A stretch of DNA of 14,931 nucleotides from Bacteroidales bacterium. Lineage in GTDB: Bacteria; Bacteroidota; Bacteroidia; Bacteroidales; Tenuifilaceae. This document shows positions 1-6,385 of this stretch, one piece after another. Where the stretch lies: the NCBI GenBank assembly GCA_003531155.1, contig DQHR01000078.1:42775-57705 (forward strand). The letters are read 5' to 3'. The notes under the pieces were generated by a model. It was not told where the DNA came from. It saw only the letters and a program-made list of their open reading frames with translations, and made no database searches. The position numbers and the translations under genes are program-made. How positions within the stretch are numbered: position 1 is the first letter of the stretch; each line of letters starts with the position of its first letter.

Positions 1-2
1 AT

Positions 3-779
3 AAGTTCTCATTCAACTGGCATCTAAAGGTTGGGATTTACGCATCTGCATTACTGCTTATTGTAAGTTTTACAGGAATTTTCTTGCGACCTCCATTCAT
101 TATACTTGTTGCAAATGGTGGTGTAAATTTAAAATCCGACCCTAAAACTATTTCTGAAGTATTTTGGACTGATAAACTTCGCGATATCAAGTACGATGCA
201 CAGCGCGATATCTACCTTTTAGGAACATCTGATGGAGTTTTCTATAGCCGTTCGGCTTTTTCTGCTCCGTTAGAGCAGTTCTCAGTTGAACCTCCAATTA
301 GCATTATGGGCATTAACGTTTTCGAAATACTCGAAAATGGCAATTACCTTGTTGGTAGTTTTAGCGGAGCCTACTATTGGAATCCCTACACTGGCGTTGT
401 TGTAAACTACTTTACAGGACAGCCTGTTCAGGCTGAATCAGGATTGTCCTCTCCATTCGGAAGTTTTGCCATCGCTGGTTATTCAAAAGTCGCAGGAAAT
501 GAATATTTCTTCGATTACGACAAAGGTTTGATAGCAAAAGAAACTGTTCCAGCCTTTGATATGCCTCAAAATGTTAAGGATTCATTCCCATTCCCATTGT
601 GGAATTTGGCACAAGAAGTGCACACTTGTCGTATCTATTCGCCATTGATTGGCTTATTCTACATTCTAATTGTTCCTTTGGCTGGGATCTCCCTATTCTT
701 TGTCACCATAACTGGTGCTTGGATGTGGTTAATGAAGAGGAGACGTCAGAATTCAGACAACAGACAACCAATAACTTAA
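3..779 (+). CDS. PepSY-type (PepSY_TM) membrane protein, C-terminal part, 5' end outside window
   Basis: The frame is open from the left edge (first complete codon at base 3) to the TAA at 777-779, giving 258 visible residues. The TTG at 84 falls inside a continuous hydrophobic segment (ALLLIVSFTGIFLRPPF), so it is not the start and the gene is cut by the window edge. The visible part has one membrane helix, then a roughly 150-residue probably periplasmic domain with a beta-rich look (repeated LLGTSDGVFY / YLVGSFSGAYYW stretches). A second helix follows HTCRIYSPLIG (LFYILIVPLAGISLFFVTITGAWMW), and the tail is basic (MKRRRQ). The H-x-(G)-LFY...GxWMW ending is typical of PepSY-associated transmembrane proteins, a family often linked to iron or flavin reduction and siderophore uptake. 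It lies 20 bp before the cupin gene and may be co-transcribed with it. The function is inferred from family resemblance only. Confidence 0.7.
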   Translation, partial: KFSFNWHLKVGIYASALLLIVSFTGIFLRPPFIILVANGGVNLKSDPKTISEVFWTDKLRDIKYDAQRDIYLLGTSDGVFYSRSAFSAPLEQFSVEPPISIMGINVFEILENGNYLVGSFSGAYYWNPYTGVVVNYFTGQPVQAESGLSSPFGSFAIAGYSKVAGNEYFFDYDKGLIAKETVPAFDMPQNVKDSFPFPLWNLAQEVHTCRIYSPLIGLFYILIVPLAGISLFFVTITGAWMWLMKRRRQNSDNRQPIT

Positions 780-798
780 TAACTCAATAACCAATAAC
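754..798. repeat. short tandem repeats at the PepSY/cupin junction
   Basis: Two exact copies of CAGACAA (754-767) are followed by CAATAACT, TAATAACT, CAATAAC and CAATAAC (769-798). The tract starts in the last codons of the PepSY gene, spans its stop codon and ends two bases before the cupin ATG. It looks like slippage-generated sequence. No protein or RNA role is evident. Confidence 0.7.
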
Positions 799-799
799 C

Positions 800-1105
800 A
801 TGCACATAAAAACTCTAGAAACTGCCGAAAAAGTTCCTTTTAATCTCGATGGACGCAAGATGTTCACCAATGAAAAGGTTGAACTCGTTCATCTAACATT
901 GAAACCAAGCGAAGAGATTGCCTTACATGCAAATCCTTTTGATGTAATATTCTTTATTCTCGATGGCGAAGGCGAAATTCTTTTCGAGAGCGAAAAGTTA
1001 AAGGTGTTGCCTAACACATCAATCTATATTGAGAAGGACAAGCAGCGAGGCATGAGGAATGGTAGCAATTCAATATTTAGGGTCTTAGTTGTTAAGGTTT
1101 ACTAA
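800..1105 (+). CDS. small single-domain cupin protein with degenerate metal site
   Basis: This 101-residue protein starts at the ATG at 800. Residues about 33-75 form the cupin core: LKPSEEIALHANPFDVIFFI, then the D-G-E-G-E turn, then VLPNTSIYIEKD. Of the usual cupin metal ligands only His43 is evident. The second His position is Asn45, and the motif-2 region (around residues 71-87) has no His. It may therefore bind a ligand without metal, or use a reduced metal site. No signal peptide or membrane segment is visible, so it should be cytoplasmic. It lies 20 bp after the PepSY gene and 85 bp before the nitric oxide reductase, on the same strand, so a shared transcript is plausible. Small cupins are often found beside respiratory or stress genes without a known reaction, and none can be assigned here. 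Confidence 0.8.
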   Translation: MHIKTLETAEKVPFNLDGRKMFTNEKVELVHLTLKPSEEIALHANPFDVIFFILDGEGEILFESEKLKVLPNTSIYIEKDKQRGMRNGSNSIFRVLVVKVY

Positions 1106-1146
1106 GCATTTTAGGCACTCTAGGCGCTCCAAGTACTTTAGTCACT
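1102..1146. repeat. 9-bp tandem repeat between cupin and norZ, five degenerate units
   Basis: The units are CTAAGCATT, TTAGGCACT, CTAGGCGCT, CCAAGTACT and TTAGTCACT, each exactly nine bases with no gaps, consensus about YTAGKCACT. The first unit overlaps the cupin stop codon (TAA at 1103-1105), and the array ends 44 bp before the norZ ATG. The regular period in non-coding sequence suggests a degenerate microsatellite-like array rather than a protein-binding site. Confidence 0.7.
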
Positions 1147-1190
1147 TTTATATATAAATCACAATATCAATTATTGTTTAACCTAAATTA

Positions 1191-3440
1191 ATGATCATGA
1201 ACATAAAAAAACTTTGGATTGGCTTTATCATCGTAATGGTGGGCTGCTTTTCCGTTCTAGTAATTTTTGGATACGAAATATACCTTCAAAAGCCACCTAT
1301 TCCCGATAAAGTGATAAGCGAGAGTGGTGAGCAAATATTTACCGCTCAAGAAATAATGGATGGACAAAGCGTTTGGCAATCGATTGGAGGGCAAGAGGTA
1401 GGTACCGTTTGGGGACATGGCTCTTATGTAGCACCCGATTGGTCAGCCGATTGGCTTCACCGCGAAGCAGTTTTTATTCTGAATGCTCTTGCAATGGAGA
1501 AAGATTCATCAGCATACGATAAATTATCTCCTGAGCGTCAAGCTTACTTAAAAGCATTGCTTCAAAAAGATTTGCGAACAAATCGCTACGATGATGCTTC
1601 GAAATCACTTGTGATTTCTGACTTACGCGCAAAAGCAATCAAGTCGAATGCCGAGTACTACAGAAATCTTTTTACAAATGGTAAAGAGCAAGCAAAAGAG
1701 CGTGTTGCTTACGCAATTCCCGAAAATACTATCAAGAACAATGAGAGCATGCAAAAGATGAATGCTTTCTTCTTCTGGACAGCGTGGGCTTGCGTTACTG
1801 AGCGTCCCGGTAAAGATATTACCTACACAAGTAATTGGCCTGGTGATGATTTAGTTGGGAATCACCCAACAGGTAAGCACCTATTCTGGACAATGTTTAG
1901 TATCGTGTTGTTACTTCTTGGTGTTGGTTTACTTGGATTCTACTATGCTAAAGATCAGGATAATGATGCGCATAAATTACAATACCCCGATAACGATCCT
2001 CTTATAAATCTTCAGGCGACACCTTCAATGAAGGCAACACTTAAATACTTTTGGATTGTCACTGGATTAATACTACTTCAAGTAATAACTGGTATAGTAA
2101 CCGCGCACTATGGCGTTGAAGGAAATGGTTTCTTTGGACTTAAGCTGGATTCAATTCTTCCATACTCAATTTCACGTACGTGGCACGTTCAATTAGCGAT
2201 TTTCTGGATTGCAACTGCTTGGCTGGCGACAGGATTGTTTATAGCACCTGCGGTTTCAGGTTATGAACCAAAATATCAAAGGCTAGGTGTAAACGTTTTA
2301 TTTGGCGCATTGCTAATAGTTGTTCTAGGCTCAATGGCAGGTGAATGGTTAGGTATAATGCAAAAGTTAGGTTTAGTACAAAACTTCTACTTTGGCCATT
2401 CAGGTTACGAGTATATCGATTTAGGTAAATTCTGGCAGATTTTATTGTTTGGTGGATTATTGATATGGCTATTCTTAATGATTCGTGCCTTGTTACCTGC
2501 ATTAAAAGTAAAATCTGAAAGTAGGAATTTGTTGATTCTATTCACCATCTCATCAATTGCCATTGCTGCCTTTTATGGTGCCGCTTTGATGATTGGTCGT
2601 CAAACACACTTATCAGTTGCTGAATACTGGCGTTGGTGGGTTGTTCACCTTTGGGTTGAAGGATTCTTCGAGGTGTTTGCAACCACAGTTATAGCATTTG
2701 TATTGGTAAAACTTGGATTGTTAAATATCAAGAGGGCCACTATGGGTTCGCTGTTTGCAACAATCATCTACTTACTAGGAGGTATAATCGGAACATTCCA
2801 TCACCTATACTTTGCAGGTGTTCCAATGTCGATAATTGCATTAGGTGCTTCGTTCAGCGCATTGGAGGTTGTTCCGCTTGTTCTAATTGGAGCAGAGGCT
2901 TGGCACAATTACAAGCTAACCAAATCAACCCCTTGGATGGTTAAGTACAAATGGGCAATTTACAGCTTCATTGCTGTTGCATTCTGGAACTTAGTGGGAG
3001 CAGGTGTTTTTGGATTCCTAATTAATCCTCCTCTTGCCTTGTACTACATGCAAGGGTTGAATACTACTCCTGTTCACGGACATACTGCTCTATTTGGGGT
3101 TTATGGTATGCTTGGAATTGGTTTGATGCTATTTTCTTTACGCGGAATGACTATTAAAGATGATTGGAACGAAAAGGTAATCAAATTCTCGTTCTGGTGC
3201 TTCCAAATAGGTTTAACATTAATGGTGATGATAAGCATTTTGCCTGTGGGCATTAAACAAACCATTGCTTCGGTAGATCATGGTTTATGGTATGCCCGAT
3301 CAATGGAGTTTATGCAAGAACCCGGTATGCAAACCCTAAGATGGTTACGCATAATTGGCGATACTATTTTTGCCTTTGGCAGTGTTGGGCTTGTTTACTT
3401 TGTTGTAGGGTTAAAGACTGGATGGTCGTTAAAGAAATAG
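1191..3440 (+). CDS. norZ: quinol-dependent nitric oxide reductase (single-subunit qNor)
   Basis: This 749-residue inner-membrane enzyme reduces two NO to N2O with electrons from quinol. Length and architecture match single-subunit qNor: an N-terminal helix (about 8-30), a long periplasmic cytochrome-c-like domain without heme ligands that contains FFFWTAWACVTERPG and TYTSNWP (192-217), then the heme-copper-oxidase-like catalytic helices. All key residues are visible by alignment with cNor NorB: His332 and His631 for low-spin heme b, His629 for heme b3 (HGHTALFG), His486, His537 and His538 for the non-heme iron, and the glutamates Glu490 (VEGFFEV) and Glu559 (SALEV). The start at 1191 (MIMNIKK) could equally be the ATG at 1197. 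It follows the cupin and is closed by a hairpin at 3477. It probably serves NO detoxification or partial denitrification; no nitrite or nitrous oxide reductase is in the window. I see no convincing FNR-type or NorR-type site upstream. Confidence 0.96.
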   Translation: MIMNIKKLWIGFIIVMVGCFSVLVIFGYEIYLQKPPIPDKVISESGEQIFTAQEIMDGQSVWQSIGGQEVGTVWGHGSYVAPDWSADWLHREAVFILNALAMEKDSSAYDKLSPERQAYLKALLQKDLRTNRYDDASKSLVISDLRAKAIKSNAEYYRNLFTNGKEQAKERVAYAIPENTIKNNESMQKMNAFFFWTAWACVTERPGKDITYTSNWPGDDLVGNHPTGKHLFWTMFSIVLLLLGVGLLGFYYAKDQDNDAHKLQYPDNDPLINLQATPSMKATLKYFWIVTGLILLQVITGIVTAHYGVEGNGFFGLKLDSILPYSISRTWHVQLAIFWIATAWLATGLFIAPAVSGYEPKYQRLGVNVLFGALLIVVLGSMAGEWLGIMQKLGLVQNFYFGHSGYEYIDLGKFWQILLFGGLLIWLFLMIRALLPALKVKSESRNLLILFTISSIAIAAFYGAALMIGRQTHLSVAEYWRWWVVHLWVEGFFEVFATTVIAFVLVKLGLLNIKRATMGSLFATIIYLLGGIIGTFHHLYFAGVPMSIIALGASFSALEVVPLVLIGAEAWHNYKLTKSTPWMVKYKWAIYSFIAVAFWNLVGAGVFGFLINPPLALYYMQGLNTTPVHGHTALFGVYGMLGIGLMLFSLRGMTIKDDWNEKVIKFSFWCFQIGLTLMVMISILPVGIKQTIASVDHGLWYARSMEFMQEPGMQTLRWLRIIGDTIFAFGSVGLVYFVVGLKTGWSLKK

Positions 3441-3476
3441 TAATAATTAACATGAGTAAACTTCTTTAATTTGAAT

Positions 3477-3519
3477 TGCACCTCAAATATTGAATACATC
3501 ATTTGAGGTGCAGTTTCTT
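3477..3519 (+). terminator. hairpin terminator between convergent norZ and kinase genes
   Basis: Perfect 12-bp arms, TGCACCTCAAAT (3477-3488) and ATTTGAGGTGCA (3501-3512), enclose a 12-nt loop and are followed on the plus strand by the T-rich GTTTCTTT. It lies 36 bp after the norZ stop and touches the end of the minus-strand kinase gene, so it can end norZ transcription. In the minus direction the downstream sequence is less T-rich, so two-way action is uncertain. Confidence 0.75.
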
Positions 3520-4862
3520 TACCGGGGCAATTGAATTATCGCCATTGTTCCGCTTTCAGGTGAAGAGATTAGTTCAATACTGCCTCCGTGTAAGCGAATA
3601 ATCTCACGCGAAAGGCTTAATCCAATTCCCGAGCCTTCCTTTTTGGTGGTGAAGAATGGTGTAAACACTTTATCCAGATTCTCTGGTTCAATACCAGAAC
3701 CATTGTCTTTAACGCTTATTTCTAATAAACCTGCGTCATTAATCTCTGCAGAAAGTTTTATTTCACCTTCATTTGCCGATGCCTCAATAGCATTTGTTAT
3801 AAGATTGATTAATACTTGATTCATCAGCGATTCATCTATGTCAGCAGTAAGATTAGACGGAATGATTGCCGCATTTATCTTTATCTTTTTTGCAAGCGCA
3901 TCTGGTTGCTTTAGAACCGTAATGACTTGAAACAAATCGCTAATTGAGATTAAATGTTTAATCGGTTGTGGAATCCGGGTTAATCTTCGGTATGATTCAA
4001 CGAACTTCATTAGGCCTTCTGCCCGTTTATGCATAGCATTTAATGCGAGTAGCGTATTTTCGATATCGGTTGAGGTGATTGCTGATGGGTTAATTGCATC
4101 ACCGTTTTTATTGTAAAGCTGTATAAGAGTATTTAACAGCGATTTTATAGGTGAAACCGAATTCATTATTTCGTGGTTAATCACTCTTATGAGTTTGTTA
4201 TAAGATGAAATTTCCTCATCGGAGAGTTGGTTGGTTATATCGACTAAGGTTACCAATCGAATGGGTTTCTTATCAAGTACAATTAGGCTGGTTTGTCCAA
4301 GCAACTTCATCGTTCTCGATCTACGTTGAATATCAATTTTAATAGGACTTGATTCGACATCAGCATCAAATAGCATCGAAATGGATGGATGTCTATTGAT
4401 CAGCGTTTGTAAGTTTTTAGGATTTGTTACATCAAGAAGTTGCTCCGCTGCAGCATTAAATAGAATAATCTTTCCATTAGAATCGAAAGAAATTACCGAA
4501 GTATTTATTCTTTCAAGCGTAAAATGAAAATATTGATGTTCGATTTCCTTTGCAATGTTAGCATCTTTAATTGTTTTAATAATCCCATCGATACTCTGTT
4601 TTAGCTGGTTGAACGATTCCCCTTTTTGCTCATCAGGAATAGAATCGAGACTTTTTATTGCCATAAGGGCATTAGCAATCTTTGTATTTGTAATGTTTGC
4701 ATAAATTATAAGGTTGATTATTGCTAGTACAAAGATTATTCCCAGAGTATATTTGGCAACTGTAAGGTATTGCTGGTTAAGCGACCATATAAATGCCAAT
4801 GCCGATAAGGCTATTAGCAAACTGTATAGGGTAATCCTAAAGGAGAATCTATTGTAAACCAT
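3519..4862 (-). CDS. NtrY-like membrane sensor histidine kinase with PAS domain
   Basis: The start is placed at the ATG at 4862 (MVYNRFSF), giving 447 residues; the upstream TTG at 4871 would add three. Two membrane helices (about 9-27 and 38-57) enclose a very short periplasmic loop, so sensing is probably in the membrane or cytoplasm. A PAS-like domain follows (about 115-205, with SVISFDSNGKIILFNAAAEQLL). The dimerisation/phosphoacceptor box reads NHEIMNSVSPI with His230, as in NtrY-type kinases. The ATPase domain shows the N box NQVLINLITNAIEA (Asn357), G1 DNGSGI, F box FTPFFTTK and G2 GSGIGL. Its first 14 bases overlap the end of the response-regulator gene, which strongly implies a cognate pair expressed from one transcript. 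No typical HAMP domain is obvious. The stimulus is unknown. Confidence 0.93.
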   Translation of the reverse strand: MVYNRFSFRITLYSLLIALSALAFIWSLNQQYLTVAKYTLGIIFVLAIINLIIYANITNTKIANALMAIKSLDSIPDEQKGESFNQLKQSIDGIIKTIKDANIAKEIEHQYFHFTLERINTSVISFDSNGKIILFNAAAEQLLDVTNPKNLQTLINRHPSISMLFDADVESSPIKIDIQRRSRTMKLLGQTSLIVLDKKPIRLVTLVDITNQLSDEEISSYNKLIRVINHEIMNSVSPIKSLLNTLIQLYNKNGDAINPSAITSTDIENTLLALNAMHKRAEGLMKFVESYRRLTRIPQPIKHLISISDLFQVITVLKQPDALAKKIKINAAIIPSNLTADIDESLMNQVLINLITNAIEASANEGEIKLSAEINDAGLLEISVKDNGSGIEPENLDKVFTPFFTTKKEGSGIGLSLSREIIRLHGGSIELISSPESGTMAIIQLPR

Positions 4863-6225
4863 AACGTTCAATTTTGTTGTAAAGAGTTTTACGGGTTACT
4901 CCCAAATCTCTAGCAGCTTTAGTCATATTTCCCATATTTCGTTCAATAGCCTTTGTAATCACCATTTTCTCATTCTCAATCAGGTTTAACGAAAGTACCT
5001 CTTGCTGTTGCTGTAAGTTTTCAGAAACGCTCATAAAATCGTCTATTTGTAGAACTTTACTAGAAGCAAGAATTACTGCTTTCTCAACAGCGTGCTCAAG
5101 TTGCCTTATGTTGCCTGGCCATGGATGCTGGTAAAGTTTTTTCTCGGCATTGGGCGATAGCTTAAGGTTAACCTTATTGTACTTTTTGCCATTGATATCT
5201 ATAAAATGGTTGATTAATGGAATAATATCTTCCCTGCGGTTTCGTAAAGGCGGAACTTCAACCTGTATAGTATTAATTCTATAAAGCAAATCTTCCCTAA
5301 AAAGTCCTTTCGATACAACTTGATGAATCGATGCATTTGTGGCCGAAATTAAACGAATGTCAATCTCAATCTCTGCTGATGAACCTACTCTTGTTACCCT
5401 TCTATTTTGTAAGGTTGACAGTAGTTTTGCCTGATTTGGCATTGGTAGGTTACCAATCTCATCCAGAAATAAAGTGCCGCCATTAGCAAGTTCAAAACGT
5501 CCTATTTTATTGTCTCGGGCATCGGTGAACGCGCCTTTAACATGCCCGAATAGTTCCGACTCAAAAAGGTTTGGATTAATTGCTCCCAAATCAACTGCGA
5601 TAAACGCTTCGTTTTTTCGTTTTGAGCGATTGTGAATTTCTCTAGCAATTAGCTCCTTCCCAGTTCCATTTTCCCCAAGAATCAAAACATTTGCATCAGT
5701 TTCTGAAACTTTATTTACCAGTTCCATTACCTTAGCCATTGCAGGCGATTCGAAAACTATATTTACTGGATTTGAGGAGATATGTTGCTTAAGACTACTG
5801 TTTTTGCTTCTTAGGTTTGTTGCTTCAACCTTTGATTTTCGTAGGTTCTTTGCCTTTAGTGCCGAAGCATAAAGTTTGCTATCGTCCCAGGGCTTTTCAA
5901 TAAAATCAGCCGCTCCTTGTTGGATTCCCTTAACAGCAAGTTCAATGTCGGCGTATGCTGTAATAAGAATCACTGATACATCGGCATCAATCTCAAGAAT
6001 TCTCGAAAGCCAGTATAATCCCTCGTTTCCTGTGTTTATTCCTGTTTCGAAGTTCATATCGAGGATTATAACATCGAAGTTTTTATCACTTATTAAAGAA
6101 AGAACATTGGCCGGATTCTTTTCAGTCATGATTGTATCGAAAAGGGATTGCAACGATAGTTTTATCGCTAAAAGTATCTCTTCGTTATCATCAATAATAA
6201 GTAACTTGCCCTTTACATTTTCCAT
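4849..6225 (-). CDS. NtrC-family sigma-54-dependent response regulator (REC-AAA+-Fis HTH)
   Basis: I place the start at the ATG at 6225 (MENVKGKLLIIDDNE), 458 residues. The upstream TTG at 6246 would put the first codons inside the probable promoter. Receiver domain, residues 6-120: acidic pair Asp12-Asp13, phosphoacceptor Asp56 (VIILDMNF), Thr89 and Lys111. AAA+ domain, about 155-390: Walker A GENGTGKE (184-191), the sigma-54 contact loop GAFTDA (231-236; the classical form is GAFTGA), Walker B TLFLDEI (251-257) and a putative arginine-finger region around LFREDLLYRIN. The C-terminal Fis-type helix-turn-helix (about 430-455) contains MTKAARDLGVTRKTLYNKI. It should activate sigma-54 promoters when phosphorylated by the overlapping kinase. 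The divergent permease is the most likely target, and the palindrome at 6259-6275 suggests self-control. The intact ATPase motifs support activity despite the loop variant. Confidence 0.95.
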   Translation of the reverse strand: MENVKGKLLIIDDNEEILLAIKLSLQSLFDTIMTEKNPANVLSLISDKNFDVIILDMNFETGINTGNEGLYWLSRILEIDADVSVILITAYADIELAVKGIQQGAADFIEKPWDDSKLYASALKAKNLRKSKVEATNLRSKNSSLKQHISSNPVNIVFESPAMAKVMELVNKVSETDANVLILGENGTGKELIAREIHNRSKRKNEAFIAVDLGAINPNLFESELFGHVKGAFTDARDNKIGRFELANGGTLFLDEIGNLPMPNQAKLLSTLQNRRVTRVGSSAEIEIDIRLISATNASIHQVVSKGLFREDLLYRINTIQVEVPPLRNRREDIIPLINHFIDINGKKYNKVNLKLSPNAEKKLYQHPWPGNIRQLEHAVEKAVILASSKVLQIDDFMSVSENLQQQQEVLSLNLIENEKMVITKAIERNMGNMTKAARDLGVTRKTLYNKIERYGLQ

Positions 6226-6243
6226 GTTTGAAACATTATTAAT

Positions 6244-6251
6244 CAAAAGTA
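6244..6251 (-). promoter_or_regulatory. probable -7 element of the response-regulator promoter
   Basis: The minus strand reads TACTTTTG, an exact match to the Bacteroidota -7 consensus TAnnTTTG. It lies 18 bp before the ATG at 6225, which leaves a short leader. The -33 region (about 6275-6279) is only T-rich and lacks the G of TTTG, so the promoter may be weak or regulated. Its position argues for the ATG start over the TTG at 6246. Confidence 0.45.
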
Positions 6252-6258
6252 TATAAAA

Positions 6259-6275
6259 TATACACCTAGTGTATA
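6259..6275. promoter_or_regulatory. perfect palindrome, probable response-regulator operator
   Basis: TATACAC-CTA-GTGTATA: two exact 7-bp arms around a 3-bp centre, the form expected for a Fis-type dimer site. It lies between the -7 element (6244-6251) and the T-rich -33 region of the regulator's own promoter. It is also about 85-100 bp before the predicted start of the divergent permease transcript, a usual distance for an NtrC-type enhancer site. A GTGTA half-site recurs near 6301. Binding by this regulator is inferred from position and symmetry. Confidence 0.55.
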
Positions 6276-6337
6276 AAAAGTAAACATATTTTTATTAAGT
6301 GTGTAATTTAAGTATATGATAATCAGGTATAAAATTT

Positions 6338-6356
6338 TTGGTATAGGATTGGTTTT
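6338..6356 (+). promoter_or_regulatory. weak candidate sigma-54 (-24/-12) promoter before the permease gene
   Basis: The stretch TTGGTATAGGATTGGTTTT resembles TTGGCACG-N4-TTGC. With the correct GG-N10-G spacing the -12 dinucleotide is GT rather than GC; the better-looking TTGG comes one base too early. A start site near 6364 would leave about 22 nt before the ATG at 6386. It is supported mainly by the adjacent sigma-54 activator and palindrome. An alternative housekeeping -7-like AATTTTTG (6333-6340) is also imperfect. Confidence 0.3.
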
Positions 6357-6385
6357 ACCATAATAAATTATAAAATTAATTAGCC

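Noticed and set aside
1113..1128. Sigma-54-like GG-N10-GC match (GGCAC...GC) upstream of norZ
   Set aside because: It is produced by two neighbouring units of the 9-bp tandem repeat and lacks the TT before GC, so it is probably coincidental.
2239..2502. Open frame of 87 codons on the minus strand inside norZ
   Set aside because: It lies wholly antisense to conserved membrane helices of qNor and has no recognisable domain; a shadow frame.
3451..3468. Five-codon frame (MSKLL) between norZ and its terminator
   Set aside because: Too short to support as a peptide gene, with no regulatory feature after it other than the ordinary terminator.
5876..6256. Open frame of 126 codons on the plus strand inside the response-regulator gene
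   Set aside because: It is antisense to the receiver domain, whose conserved residues explain the sequence; no independent coding evidence.
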